The notes under the pieces: generated by a model
Told to the model about the DNA's origin: nothing
Database searches by the model: none
Seen by the model: the letters and a program-made list of their open reading frames with translations, nothing else
Assembly: GCF_030053115.1 (NCBI RefSeq)
Contig: NZ_CP125619.1
Coordinates: forward strand, 4,103,501-4,167,500
Direction of reading: 5' to 3'
From: Pseudomonas svalbardensis
Lineage (GTDB): Bacteria > Pseudomonadota > Gammaproteobacteria > Pseudomonadales > Pseudomonadaceae
Length of the DNA: 64,000 bases
Shown: in pieces, positions 1 through 8,166 of the stretch
Numbering within the stretch: the first letter of the stretch is position 1
Layout: each line of letters starts with the position of its first letter
Made by a program: the position numbers and the translations under genes

Positions 1-341
1 GTCACGCCCAGCGACTGACAGTGAATTTCCGTTTCGAAGAAGGCAGTGCGACGCTGGACAATAAGGCCCGGCAGGACCTGTGGCGGGTGCTCGACTATAT
101 AAAGCAGCGTGACAAGACCAATCGGCAGGTGACGCTGGTGGGGTTTGGCGACGCCAAAAGTGATCCGGCCCGCGCCGATCTGTTGTCGAAACTGCGCGCG
201 ATGGCTGTGCGACGGGAACTGGTGAAACGCGGCGTGGTGTTTCGCGAGATTCGTGGTTTTGGCGCTGAAATGCCGGTGGCGGCCAATAGCGCGGATGAGG
301 GGCGGATCAAGAATCGGCGGGTTGAGGTGTGGGTGTATTGA
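1..341 (+). CDS. OmpA-family C-terminal domain protein (5' truncated)
   Basis: Only the last ~113 codons are present; the frame is open to the left edge. The visible part is an OmpA-like peptidoglycan-binding domain: FRFEEGSATLD at the start, GFGDAKSD in the middle, and the closing NRRVEVWVY, where the Arg-Arg pair and the preceding basic helix match the diaminopimelate-binding region of the family. Such domains act in the periplasm and tether outer-membrane proteins or lipoproteins to the cell wall. The N-terminal part, which would identify the protein, lies outside the window; in pseudomonads this domain is also found fused to phosphate-binding-protein-like domains, but that cannot be checked here. 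Confidence 0.8.
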   Translation, partial: HAQRLTVNFRFEEGSATLDNKARQDLWRVLDYIKQRDKTNRQVTLVGFGDAKSDPARADLLSKLRAMAVRRELVKRGVVFREIRGFGAEMPVAANSADEGRIKNRRVEVWVY

Positions 342-343
342 CG

Positions 344-359
344 GTGTGTGTGTGTGTGT
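344..359. repeat. (GT)8 microsatellite
   Basis: Eight GT dinucleotides in a row immediately 3' of the OmpA-family stop codon and touching the left arm of the palindromic element that follows. Non-coding; could vary in length by slippage. Confidence 0.9.
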
Positions 360-514
360 AGCAGCTGTCGAGCTTGCGAGGCTGCGTTCGGACGCAGCAG
401 TCGTGAAATCAGACGATGCGGTGTTTCAGGGAGACCGCACATACAGGTTTGACGACTGCTGCGTCCGAACGCGGCCCGAGCCGAACGCAGCCTCGCAAGC
501 TCGAGAGCTGCTAC
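358..514. repeat. Long palindromic element, copy 1
   Basis: Arms 358-391 and 481-514 are inverted copies over 34 nt with one mismatch, beginning GTAGCAGCT. A second inner pairing (GCGTTCGGACGCAGCAGTCGT with a copy around 452-473) overlaps the first. The core GTGAAATCAGAC...GCGGTGTTTCAGG is shared with the elements at 14041 and 37526. No coding potential. It lies between two convergent genes and could form a large hairpin. It resembles a MITE or large REP-like element; no transposase is present. Confidence 0.85.
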
Positions 515-524
515 ACGGCGGAGA

Positions 525-1043
525 TCAGCCGAGCAGCTTCTGCAACTGCGCCGTGGTGTCCACCGCGCCCATCGTCTTGGCGGCATCCAGCGCAGAGACG
601 CCATTGGCGTCTTTGGCTTTCGGGTCGGCGCCTTTGCTGATCAGGTAGTCCACGATTTCGACGCGATTGAACATCGCCGCCATCATCAGCGCAGTGCGAC
701 CGTCGAAGGACGAACCCTCCACTTGCGCGCCGCCTTCAACCAGTGCCTTGACCACCGCCAGGTCACCCTTGAACGCCGCGCCGGCAATCGGGCTCTGGCC
801 GTTGTCGTTGCGGATTTCCGGGTCGGCCTTGTGTTCGAGCAGGACTTTTACCGTCTCCACATGGCCGTGGTAAGCGGCCAGCATCAGCAAGGTGTCGCCC
901 TTGTGGTTACGCAGATTCGGCGGCAGGCCCTTGGTCAACAGTGCAGCCATCATGGCCGCATCGCCCTCGCGCGCTTTGTTGAATACCTGTTCGGCAAATT
1001 CAGCGGCTTCTTCGGGGGTCATCTGGCGGCTTTGGTCTGACAT
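525..1043 (-). CDS. Ankyrin-repeat protein
   Basis: A 172-residue protein of about four ankyrin repeats, recognisable from GDTLLMLAAYHGHVETVKVLL, GQSPIAGAAFKGDLAVVKALV and GRTALMMAAMFNRVEIVDYLI, preceded by a short helical N-terminus. No signal peptide or membrane segment is seen, so a cytoplasmic protein-protein interaction role is likely; the partner is unknown. The start chosen (MSDQSRQ) has GGAG upstream; an ATG four codons earlier has no better site. It follows the acyl-CoA synthetase gene on the same strand with a ~110-bp gap, so cotranscription is possible. Confidence 0.88.
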   Translation of the reverse strand: MSDQSRQMTPEEAAEFAEQVFNKAREGDAAMMAALLTKGLPPNLRNHKGDTLLMLAAYHGHVETVKVLLEHKADPEIRNDNGQSPIAGAAFKGDLAVVKALVEGGAQVEGSSFDGRTALMMAAMFNRVEIVDYLISKGADPKAKDANGVSALDAAKTMGAVDTTAQLQKLLG

Positions 1044-1154
1044 TGGGCACTCCACGTTCGGTTATTCGCAAAGCCGACAGTTTCCCGAGCAGCCCCGAGG
1101 CTGTCACTTCTTTTTTCTCATGGAAAGCCATAGCCACATTCAATAGCGCTGCAT

Positions 1155-2993
1155 TCAATAACGAAAAGCGCCGCCGTGAATATCCGCCAGCAACTGCGGA
1201 GTGACCTGCACGTAAGTCTGGGTTCCCGGTAACCAGGCGTAGATCGGGTCATCGCCGGTTTTGCCGGGGTCGAAGGCTTCGTCCTTGAGGCGGGTCTTCT
1301 GATATTTGAACGTGCCGGTGGTCTCCATTTTCACTTTCACCCGCAGGAACAACGGCACCGCATAGGCGGGCATTTGCTCGCGGGCGAAGGCCAGCAGTTC
1401 GCTGAAGTCCAGGGTCGCCAGGGACTCGGCTGGCGTAATCGCCGCCATCCCCGCACGCCCGTTGGTGTTGCGGATTTCCACGCCGTAGGCCACGGCTTCG
1501 GAAATATTCGGATGTTGCAGAAGGATGTTTTCGACCTCGGTGGTCGAGACGTTTTCACCCTTCCAGCGGAATGTATCTCCCAGGCGGTCGACAAACTGCG
1601 CGTGACCAAAACCGATGTTGCGCAGCAGGTCACCGGTATTGAAGTAACGGTCGCCCTTCTCGAACACGTCGTGCAGCACAACCTTTTCGGTCTTCTGCGG
1701 ATCGGTGTAGCCGTCGAGCGGTGCCTTGTCGTCGATCTTCGCCAGCAACAGCCCCTGCTCGCCTTTGGCAACCTTGCGCATGAAGCCCTTGGCATCCCGA
1801 ATCGGCGCACCGCTGTCGTGGTCGTACGCCGCCAACTCCCATGACATCAGGGAAAAACCGACGGTGTTATCAAAGTTGAGGATGTTGGTGAAGCCGATGT
1901 TGCCGTCGCTGGCGGCGTACAACTCGCAGATGTGATTCACCGCAAAACGTGTCTTGAACTCGCCCCACGCGCCGGGGCGCAGGCCATTGCCGATCATCTT
2001 CGTCACGCTGTGCTTGCTGTCGTCGACGCTGGGCGGTTGATCCACCAGGTAGCGGCACAATTCGCCGACATAACCGAGGGTGGTCGCGCGGTACTTGCGC
2101 ACATCGTTCCAGAATTGACTGGCGCTGAACTTGCGGCGAATGGCAAAACCCGAGGCGCCACTGATCGCCGAGCCCCAGCACACGCACAGCCCGGTAGCGT
2201 GATAGAGCGGCAAGGTGCAATAGACGACATCCTCCGGGCGCATATCCAAGGCGATCAGCCCGAAGCTTGCGGAGCTGCGCATCCAGCGGCCGTGTTTGAA
2301 CACCCCGGCCTTGGGCAAGCCGGTGGTGCCCGAGGTGTAGATATAGAAACAAGGGTCGTCGAAAAAAACCTGCTGGCTGCTGGCGGGGTTGGCGCTGGAG
2401 CTGTCGGCACTGGCGGTCATCAGGTTGATGAACCCGTCGGGCGCAATGCCCGGATGGCTGAAGGTGTCTTGATCAGCGACGAACCAGGTGCGCGCCGCCT
2501 CGATCGACACCCGCTCGCGGACCGCCGAAAACGCCGGGACCAGCTCTTCTCCGACGATGATCGCCGCGGGCGCCACCAGGTTCAGGCTGTGAGCCAGGGT
2601 ATCGCGGGTCTGCGAAGTATTGAGCAAGGCACTGATTGCGCCGACCTTGGCCACCGCCAGAATCGTCACCAGCAGTTCCGGGCGATTCTCGATAAAGACC
2701 GCCACCACATCGCTCTTGCGGATGCCTTGGGCAATCAGATGATGGGCAATGCGATTGGCCCATTGGTTGACCTGAGCATACGTCAGCGCCACCTCGCCCT
2801 GCAGCAATGCCGGGCCATCGGGATTGCGCAACGTCGCTTGCTCGAAGCTCCAGCCCAGGCCGCACGGTTGGGTCGGGTCCTTGACGTTGGCGGCTTTCAT
2901 GCCTTTCACCACGCGAGGAATGGCTTTGGCAATGGAAGGCAGCTTGCGGAGCATCATGCCCCAGGTAATCGTGTCGTTCGGCGTGCGGCTCAT
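1155..2993 (-). CDS. Long/very-long-chain acyl-CoA synthetase (FATP/VLACS type)
   Basis: A 612-residue ANL-superfamily enzyme that activates fatty acids with ATP and CoA through an acyl-adenylate. The AMP-binding P-loop YTSGTTGLPKAG is at about residues 219-230, the second core motif is GDRYFNTGDLL, and the hinge region reads FVDRLGDTFRWKGENVSTTEVE, the DxxG(D)TFRWKGENVxTxEV form typical of the FATP/very-long-chain group rather than classical FadD. Length fits that group. The substrate chain length cannot be read from sequence. No signal peptide; membrane association is usual in the family. Confidence 0.9.
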   Translation of the reverse strand: MSRTPNDTITWGMMLRKLPSIAKAIPRVVKGMKAANVKDPTQPCGLGWSFEQATLRNPDGPALLQGEVALTYAQVNQWANRIAHHLIAQGIRKSDVVAVFIENRPELLVTILAVAKVGAISALLNTSQTRDTLAHSLNLVAPAAIIVGEELVPAFSAVRERVSIEAARTWFVADQDTFSHPGIAPDGFINLMTASADSSSANPASSQQVFFDDPCFYIYTSGTTGLPKAGVFKHGRWMRSSASFGLIALDMRPEDVVYCTLPLYHATGLCVCWGSAISGASGFAIRRKFSASQFWNDVRKYRATTLGYVGELCRYLVDQPPSVDDSKHSVTKMIGNGLRPGAWGEFKTRFAVNHICELYAASDGNIGFTNILNFDNTVGFSLMSWELAAYDHDSGAPIRDAKGFMRKVAKGEQGLLLAKIDDKAPLDGYTDPQKTEKVVLHDVFEKGDRYFNTGDLLRNIGFGHAQFVDRLGDTFRWKGENVSTTEVENILLQHPNISEAVAYGVEIRNTNGRAGMAAITPAESLATLDFSELLAFAREQMPAYAVPLFLRVKVKMETTGTFKYQKTRLKDEAFDPGKTGDDPIYAWLPGTQTYVQVTPQLLADIHGGAFRY

Positions 2994-3204
2994 GGTTGCT
3001 CCCGGTCGATCTTTTTATTGTTCGGGCGGCGTTGATTGAGGCCGAAAATACGTCAGCGGTTCCTGAGCTGTACACGCGGTTTTTGAAATGATTTGTATCC
3101 ACGTCTGCGGCATTCGAAATCGGGAGCTTGCGCCGGGCAATTGGTTCCATCGAATCGATGTCGACCACGCAAAATGCAGGATGCACGATGGCCCTTCATG
3201 CAGA

Positions 3205-3220
3205 TTGCACGAAAGTGCAA
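3205..3220 (+). promoter_or_regulatory. Palindrome TTGCAC-GAAA-GTGCAA, candidate upstream activator site
   Basis: Perfect 6-nt inverted arms with a 4-nt spacer, 55 nt upstream of a sigma-54-like box. Its core resembles half-sites of sigma-54 activators, but the spacing differs from the NtrC consensus, so the activator cannot be named. Confidence 0.45.
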
Positions 3221-3234
3221 AAACACCTTAAAAC

Positions 3235-3247
3235 TAACTAATTGATA
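3235..3247 (+). promoter_or_regulatory. Candidate IHF binding site
   Basis: TAACTAATTGATA matches the reverse form of the IHF consensus (YAANNNNTTGATW) at every fixed position and lies in an A+T-rich stretch between the palindrome at 3205 and the -24/-12 box at 3275, where IHF usually bends DNA in sigma-54 promoters. Confidence 0.5.
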
Positions 3248-3274
3248 TATAAGGATTTTTAAAAAATCACGTGC

Positions 3275-3290
3275 TGGCACAATCACTGCA
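3275..3290 (+). promoter_or_regulatory. Candidate sigma-54 promoter of the DUF3509 gene
   Basis: TGGCACAATCACTGCA has GG and GC exactly 12 nt apart and differs from the TGGCACNNNNNTTGCA consensus at one base. Transcription would begin near 3301, giving a leader of about 37 nt before the ATG at 3338. Confidence 0.6.
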
Positions 3291-3337
3291 ACTACCTCTG
3301 CATGCTTGCCATTCAAGAGCTAACGGAGCTGATAGAC

Positions 3338-3616
3338 ATGAACCTGATCCAAGAAAAATTTTCGTCCCTGTTCTCCAACTTCGAAGTGACCACCCAGCCA
3401 CGTCCGGACGGCGGCATTCTGCTGACCTTGAGCAGCACCGACGGCAAAGTCTTCAAACGTTCGATTTCCTACCAGCAATTGCATGCCGGTGATCAGTTGT
3501 CCTGGGTGATCAGTGCCATTCGCCGTGACATCGCCGAACAGGCCAGCGAACTGCCGCAGATTTCCATGCTGCAAAGCCAGCAGCGGTTTGCCCTGCCGAC
3601 GTATCACTCGGTTTAA
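3338..3616 (+). CDS. DUF3509 family protein
   Basis: A 92-residue protein beginning MNLIQEKFSSLFSNFEV, recognised as the Pseudomonas DUF3509 family; the length is the family's usual one. The middle reads PRPDGGILLTLSSTDGKVFKRSIS, suggesting a small beta-rich domain, followed by a helix (SWVISAIRRDIAEQ). Function unknown. The start has GGAG nine bases upstream; an in-frame ATG twelve codons earlier would extend into the non-conserved leader. The promoter upstream looks sigma-54 dependent. It ends facing mtnC. Confidence 0.85.
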   Translation: MNLIQEKFSSLFSNFEVTTQPRPDGGILLTLSSTDGKVFKRSISYQQLHAGDQLSWVISAIRRDIAEQASELPQISMLQSQQRFALPTYHSV

Positions 3617-3632
3617 ACCGTTCCAGAGCTGT

Positions 3633-3677
3633 AAACAAACAGGCCGTGAGAGCTTTCGCTTCACGGCCTGAGTTGTT
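3633..3677. terminator. Convergent hairpin between DUF3509 gene and mtnC
   Basis: AGGCCGTGA and TCACGGCCT flank a short loop, and the stem extends outward through AACAA/TTGTT. Placement between two 3' ends suggests a two-way terminator, although the T-run is imperfect. Confidence 0.6.
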
Positions 3678-3717
3678 TCTGACGGTACGCCGATCCATGT
3701 GGGTTGGTCTTCGACGC

Positions 3718-4401
3718 TTAGAACGTGGAAGGATCGATCCGCGCAAAACTGTCGACGGTCACATGCCCCGCCAGCTCCCCGCCTTCACGGGCCAGCCCGC
3801 ACGTAGCCATTCCCGCCGTGCGCGCCGCGTCCAGTTCCTCGACGATGTCGGACAGAAAAAGGATCTGCGAAGCGTCCAGGCCAATGGCCTGGGTAATGCG
3901 CTCGTAGGACTGCGCTTCACGCTTGGGCCCCGAGGTGGTGTCGAAATAGCCACTGAACAGTGGTGAAAGATCCCCCGCTTCCGAGCAGCCGAAGATCAGC
4001 TTTTGGGCCTGGATCGAACCGGACGAATAAACAAATAATTTGTAGCCGCCCTGATGCCAGCGTTTGAGCGCTTCAATGGCGTCCGGGAAAACGTGGCCTT
4101 TCAACTCTCCGGCCTGATAGCCCTGTTTCCAGACCATGCCTTGCAACGCCTTGAGCGGCGTGGCTTTGCGGTCTTCGGCAATCCAGTCCAGAAGAATGTC
4201 GATCACCCGCTCGACGTCGGCGTTCGGCTCGTTGGTATCCCGGCGAACGGCGTCCAGTTGCTCGGCAACATCCGCACGCGCGGCGTTATGGCGAACAAAA
4301 TCCGGCAAGTGTTTGGCCGCGTAGGGAAACAGCACGTCGAACACAAAACTCACCGCGCTGGTGGTGCCTTCGATGTCGGTGAGAATCGCTTTGATCGGCA
4401 T
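3718..4401 (-). CDS. mtnC: Enolase-phosphatase E1
   Basis: A 227-residue HAD-superfamily enzyme of the methionine salvage pathway. It enolises 2,3-diketo-5-methylthiopentyl-1-phosphate and then dephosphorylates it to give acireductone. The N-terminal catalytic motif is LTDIEGTT (D9, E11), the E1-specific variant of HAD motif I; motif II is VYSSGS and motif III is [17 protein letters not shown] is taken as the start because the family begins there; an ATG 15 codons upstream would lie inside mtnD. It is the last gene of the mtnB-mtnD-mtnC run, 4 bp after the mtnD stop. Confidence 0.95.
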   Translation of the reverse strand: MPIKAILTDIEGTTSAVSFVFDVLFPYAAKHLPDFVRHNAARADVAEQLDAVRRDTNEPNADVERVIDILLDWIAEDRKATPLKALQGMVWKQGYQAGELKGHVFPDAIEALKRWHQGGYKLFVYSSGSIQAQKLIFGCSEAGDLSPLFSGYFDTTSGPKREAQSYERITQAIGLDASQILFLSDIVEELDAARTAGMATCGLAREGGELAGHVTVDSFARIDPSTF

Positions 4402-4405
4402 CGCC

Positions 4406-4951
4406 TCAGTCCTCAAGACTCGGGAAGCGACTGGCGATGTCGTCACCGGTGAAATTGGCCACCCAACCTTCAGCGTTGTTGAACAGACGGATCGCGACGA
4501 AATGCGGATGCTCGCCCATGTCGAACCAGTGCGGGGTGCCGGCCGGCACCGAGATCAGGTCGTTTTTCTCGCAGAGCACCGCGTAGACGTAATCGTCGAT
4601 GTGCAGGGTGAACAAGCCACGGCCGGCGACGAAAAATCGTACTTCGTCTTCGCCATGGCGATGTTCGTCGAGAAACCTGGCGCGCAATTCGGCTTTTTGC
4701 GGGTGATCGCTGGTCAGGCTGATCACATCGACGGTGATGTAACCGCGTTCAGTCATCAGCTTGTCGATTTGCTCCTGATACGCGGCGATCACTTCTTCCT
4801 GACTGGCGCCGGGCTGGATTTTCGCCGCGGCTTGCCAGCGGTCGAAACGCACGCCCTGCTCGGCCAGGGTCGAGGCGATGTCTTCGAAATGCGTCAGCAC
4901 CTTGTTTGGCAAGTCAGGGCTTGAGACGTGGTAAACGGACAGGCTGCTCAT
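4406..4951 (-). CDS. mtnD: Acireductone dioxygenase
   Basis: A 181-residue cupin. The metal ligands are visible as H97, H99 and E103 (HRHGEDE) and H141 (PAGTPHW). It oxidises acireductone: the Fe form gives the methionine precursor 4-methylthio-2-oxobutanoate and formate, and the Ni form gives an off-pathway product with CO. The start has a clear AAGGAG. Lies 34 bp after mtnB; that gap holds two copies of GCATGAACCG. Confidence 0.96.
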   Translation of the reverse strand: MSSLSVYHVSSPDLPNKVLTHFEDIASTLAEQGVRFDRWQAAAKIQPGASQEEVIAAYQEQIDKLMTERGYITVDVISLTSDHPQKAELRARFLDEHRHGEDEVRFFVAGRGLFTLHIDDYVYAVLCEKNDLISVPAGTPHWFDMGEHPHFVAIRLFNNAEGWVANFTGDDIASRFPSLED

Positions 4952-4985
4952 CAGGGCAACTCCTTAACGGTTCATGCTTGGCGGT

Positions 4986-5627
4986 TCATGCGTGACGGTT
5001 CAGCTTTTTATGGTTCAAGAGTGAGCGCATCTTCAACTCGCACTCGAACAAAAATTCAAAGGCTTCGATCTGTCGCAGTGCATCGCTCATTCGCGCGCCC
5101 CAGGTGTAGAGACCGTGGCCGCGGATCAGGTAGCCGACGCAATCGGGATGGGCCTGGAGCCAAGGCTGCACCTTGGCGGCGAGGCGCGCAATGTCCTGGT
5201 CGTTATCGAAAATCGGCACACGTACCCGGGATTCGTGGGTCGACACACCACTGAAGGCTTTTTGCAGCTCGTAGTCTTCGAACTCGATGAAGTCTTGCGG
5301 CGTCAGGCGCGACAACACCGTGGCGTTCACCGAATGCGTGTGCAACACCGCGCCGATCTCCGGGCGCCAGCAGTAGAGCTGGGTGTGCAGCAGGGTTTCG
5401 GCGGACGGTTTTTTGCCCGGTTCCAGGCTGTTGCCGGACAGATCGGTGACCAGCACATCGTCGAGGCCGAGTTGGCCTTTGTGCTTGCCGGACACCGTCA
5501 GCAGCGCTTCAGTCGGCGACAGGCGCGTCGAGTAGTTGCTGCTGGTGGCCGGCGACCAGCCGCGGCCATAGAGAAAACGCCCGGCATCGATGATTTCCTG
5601 GGCGAGGTGCTCACGGGTAAGGCTCAT
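4986..5627 (-). CDS. mtnB: Methylthioribulose-1-phosphate dehydratase
   Basis: A 213-residue class II aldolase-fold enzyme that dehydrates 5-methylthioribulose-1-phosphate in methionine salvage. Metal-binding histidines are in VLHTHSVNATV and in RGHGLYTWG, as expected. The ATG overlaps the stop of the upstream MFS gene as ATGA, so the two are probably translationally coupled. mtnA, mtnP and the final transaminase are not in this window. Confidence 0.95.
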   Translation of the reverse strand: MSLTREHLAQEIIDAGRFLYGRGWSPATSSNYSTRLSPTEALLTVSGKHKGQLGLDDVLVTDLSGNSLEPGKKPSAETLLHTQLYCWRPEIGAVLHTHSVNATVLSRLTPQDFIEFEDYELQKAFSGVSTHESRVRVPIFDNDQDIARLAAKVQPWLQAHPDCVGYLIRGHGLYTWGARMSDALRQIEAFEFLFECELKMRSLLNHKKLNRHA

Positions 5628-6769
5628 GGCCTGTCCTCTTGCATACGTGTGGCAATGATAACGGCCGCCGCGAAGGCTGCGAGGCTGGCAATACTAAAGG
5701 TCAATGCAGGGCCGAGGGCATTCCAGCTGTAACCGGAATACAACGCGCCCAGTGCGCCGCCGGTGCCGGCCAGTGCGGCGTATAACGCCTGGCCCTGCCC
5801 TTGTTGGCGCGCGCCAAAGCTACGTTGCACGAACTGGATGGCAGCTGCGTGAAAGCTGCCAAATGTCGCCGCGTGCAGCACCTGGGCGAACAACAGCACC
5901 CAAAGGAACTCCGCGAACGAACCGAGCAACAACCAACGCAAGGCAGCCAGCAGAAAACTCGCCAGCAACACCCGTCGCACGGAGAAACGCGCGAGGATCT
6001 TGCTCATGGCCAGAAACATCAAGACTTCGGCGACCACACCGACCGCCCATAGCACGCCGATCAGCCCACGGCTGTACCCGAGTCGCTCCAGGTGCAAGGT
6101 CAGAAAGGTGTAATAAGGACCGTGGCTCATCTGCATCAGTGCCACGCAACCGTAAAAAGCCAATACGCCGGGATTGCGCAATTGCTTGAGAAACCCATCT
6201 CCCGCAATTCGATTGCCCTGAGCCGGTTGGGCGTTCGGCACCCACAAACTGCTGACCACGATGCCGGCCATGATCAGCACCAGCGTCAGCGGATAGATAT
6301 CCAGGCTCAACCCTTCGAACAACCGGCCAAGCGCGACCACGGTGATGATAAAACCGATGGAACCCCACAAGCGGATCTGACTGTAACGGTTAGTCTGGCC
6401 TTGCAAGTGCGCCAACGTGATGACTTCGAACTGCGGCAACACCGCGTGCCAGAAAAACGCGTGCAAGGCCATGACCATCGCCAGCCAGGCGTAGGTCTTG
6501 CTGACGAAGATCAGCGAAAACGTCAGCAGCGTGCAGACCGCACCGAAGCGCACGATGGCTAGGCGTCGGCCGGTGTAATCACCGAGCCAGCCCCAGATGT
6601 TCGGCGCCACGCAGCGCATCAGCATCGGGATCGCCACCAGCTCGCCGATGCGCGCGCTGGAAAAGCCCAGGTGATCGAAGTACAGCGCCAGAAACGGCGC
6701 TGTCGAACCGAGCAAGGCGAAATAGAACAGATAGAAACTGGAGAGCCGCCAGTACGGGAGCGCCGTCAA
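5624..6769 (-). CDS. MFS transporter (3-phenylpropionate/HcaT-like)
   Basis: A 12-helix major facilitator protein of about 381 residues beginning TALPYWRLSSFYLFYFALLG; the first helix follows at once, as in HcaT-like permeases. I chose a TTG start at 6769. Upstream ATGs at 6859 and 6937 are in frame, but they lie inside a long palindromic repeat and would add a non-conserved hydrophilic tail, and the site before the TTG is weak, so the start is uncertain. Coupled by ATGA to mtnB and downstream of aroC. The substrate is unknown; the position suggests a link to methylthio-compound metabolism. Confidence 0.85.
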   Translation of the reverse strand: MTALPYWRLSSFYLFYFALLGSTAPFLALYFDHLGFSSARIGELVAIPMLMRCVAPNIWGWLGDYTGRRLAIVRFGAVCTLLTFSLIFVSKTYAWLAMVMALHAFFWHAVLPQFEVITLAHLQGQTNRYSQIRLWGSIGFIITVVALGRLFEGLSLDIYPLTLVLIMAGIVVSSLWVPNAQPAQGNRIAGDGFLKQLRNPGVLAFYGCVALMQMSHGPYYTFLTLHLERLGYSRGLIGVLWAVGVVAEVLMFLAMSKILARFSVRRVLLASFLLAALRWLLLGSFAEFLWVLLFAQVLHAATFGSFHAAAIQFVQRSFGARQQGQGQALYAALAGTGGALGALYSGYSWNALGPALTFSIASLAAFAAAVIIATRMQEDRP

Positions 6770-6795
6770 AGCCGTCAGACCGCAGCGGCTGTGAG

Positions 6796-6934
6796 GCTCT
6801 GTACGAGAACTGCCTGCGCGACGATCATGCTGCGTTAAAAACAGGCTCGCAATGCTCATGTAGGTCCCTACACTCCGCTTGCTCGCCTGTTTTTGCCTTG
6901 CCTGATCGCCGCTCGGCGAGTTTTCGTACAGACC
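6796..6934. repeat. Long imperfect palindrome between aroC and the MFS gene
   Basis: GCTCTGTACGAGAAC at the left and its near-inverse GTTTTCGTACAGACC at the right bound a ~139-bp element symmetric about GTAGGTCCCTAC (6860-6871). Inner arms AAAAACAGGC and GCCTGTTTTT also pair. On the minus strand the inner stem followed by Ts could act as a terminator after aroC. It looks like a MITE or intergenic repeat unit; no transposase is present. Confidence 0.75.
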
Positions 6935-6946
6935 CAAGGTCAGCCA

Positions 6947-8038
6947 TTAAAGCTGACCCAGCACCGGCGTGCTCACGCGCACGTCCAGGTTCTGCCCACG
7001 GTGACGCAACAGGTGATCCATCAGCACGATGGCCATCATCGCTTCGGCGATCGGTGTGGCGCGGATGCCGACGCACGGGTCGTGGCGACCCTTGGTGACG
7101 ACTTCCACCGGGTTGCCATGGATGTCGATGGAACGACCCGGCGTGGTGATGCTCGAGGTTGGCTTGAGCGCCAGGTGCGCGACGATTGGCTGACCCGACG
7201 AAATGCCACCTAAAATGCCGCCCGCGTTGTTGCTGAGGAAACCATGCGGGGTCATTTCATCGCGGTGTTCGGTGCCACGCTGGGCAACGCTGGCGAAACC
7301 GGCGCCGATTTCCACGCCTTTGACCGCGTTGATGCTCATTAGCGCGTGAGCGAGTTCGGCATCGAGACGGTCGAAGATCGGCTCGCCAAGGCCCGGCATT
7401 ACGCCTTCAGCGACTACGGTGATCTTCGCGCCAACCGAATCCTGGTCGCGACGCAACTGGTCCATGTAGGCCTCCAGCTCCGGGACCTTGTCCGGATCAG
7501 GGCTGAAGAAGGCGTTCTCTTCCACCGAATCCCAGGTCTTGAACGGGATTTCGATCGGGCCGAGCTGGCTCATGTAGCCACGAATGACGATGCCCTGAGT
7601 GGCCAGGTATTTTTTCGCAATCGCACCGGCGGCCACGCGCATGGCCGTTTCGCGGGCAGAACTGCGACCGCCGCCACGGTAATCGCGCTCGCCGTATTTG
7701 TGGTGATAGGTGTAGTCGGCGTGGGCCGGGCGGAACAGGTCCTTGATCGCCGAGTAATCCTTGGACTTCTGGTCGGTGTTGCGGATCAACAGGCCGATGG
7801 CGCAACCGGTGGTGCGTCCTTCGAACACGCCGGAGAGAATTTCGACTTCGTCGGCTTCCTGGCGCTGGGTGGTGTGGCGGCTGGTGCCGGGTTTGCGGCG
7901 ATCCAGGTCACGCTGCAGATCCTCCAGAGAGATCTCCAGGCCCGGCGGGCAGCCGTCGACAATGGCGACCAACGCCGGACCATGGCTTTCGCCCGCGGTG
8001 GTGACAGTGAACAGCTTGCCGTAGGTATTGCCGGACAT
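6947..8038 (-). CDS. aroC: Chorismate synthase
   Basis: A 363-residue enzyme of the shikimate pathway converting EPSP to chorismate using reduced FMN. Signature stretches are GESHG at residues 16-20, [30 protein letters not shown] in the middle (conserved basic and glycine-rich FMN site) and [11 protein letters not shown] near the end. The start [10 protein letters not shown] is the universal one for the family; an ATG 21 codons upstream is not conserved. First gene of a minus-strand run with the MFS and mtn genes, but a long palindrome separates it from them. Confidence 0.97.
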   Translation of the reverse strand: MSGNTYGKLFTVTTAGESHGPALVAIVDGCPPGLEISLEDLQRDLDRRKPGTSRHTTQRQEADEVEILSGVFEGRTTGCAIGLLIRNTDQKSKDYSAIKDLFRPAHADYTYHHKYGERDYRGGGRSSARETAMRVAAGAIAKKYLATQGIVIRGYMSQLGPIEIPFKTWDSVEENAFFSPDPDKVPELEAYMDQLRRDQDSVGAKITVVAEGVMPGLGEPIFDRLDAELAHALMSINAVKGVEIGAGFASVAQRGTEHRDEMTPHGFLSNNAGGILGGISSGQPIVAHLALKPTSSITTPGRSIDIHGNPVEVVTKGRHDPCVGIRATPIAEAMMAIVLMDHLLRHRGQNLDVRVSTPVLGQL

Positions 8039-8166
8039 GCAGGACGCTCCGTGAAATCGAACCAAATACGTAATGCGCGCCAGTATACGCAGGCTACCCA
8101 ACTAGTTCATCCTCGAACCTTATGGGTGCCTGCGAGTCCAACCGGCATCTTGTTGATGATGGCGTG

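Noticed and set aside
3640..3680. Small RNA between the DUF3509 gene and mtnC
   Set aside because: The hairpin is explained as a shared terminator and no promoter was seen.
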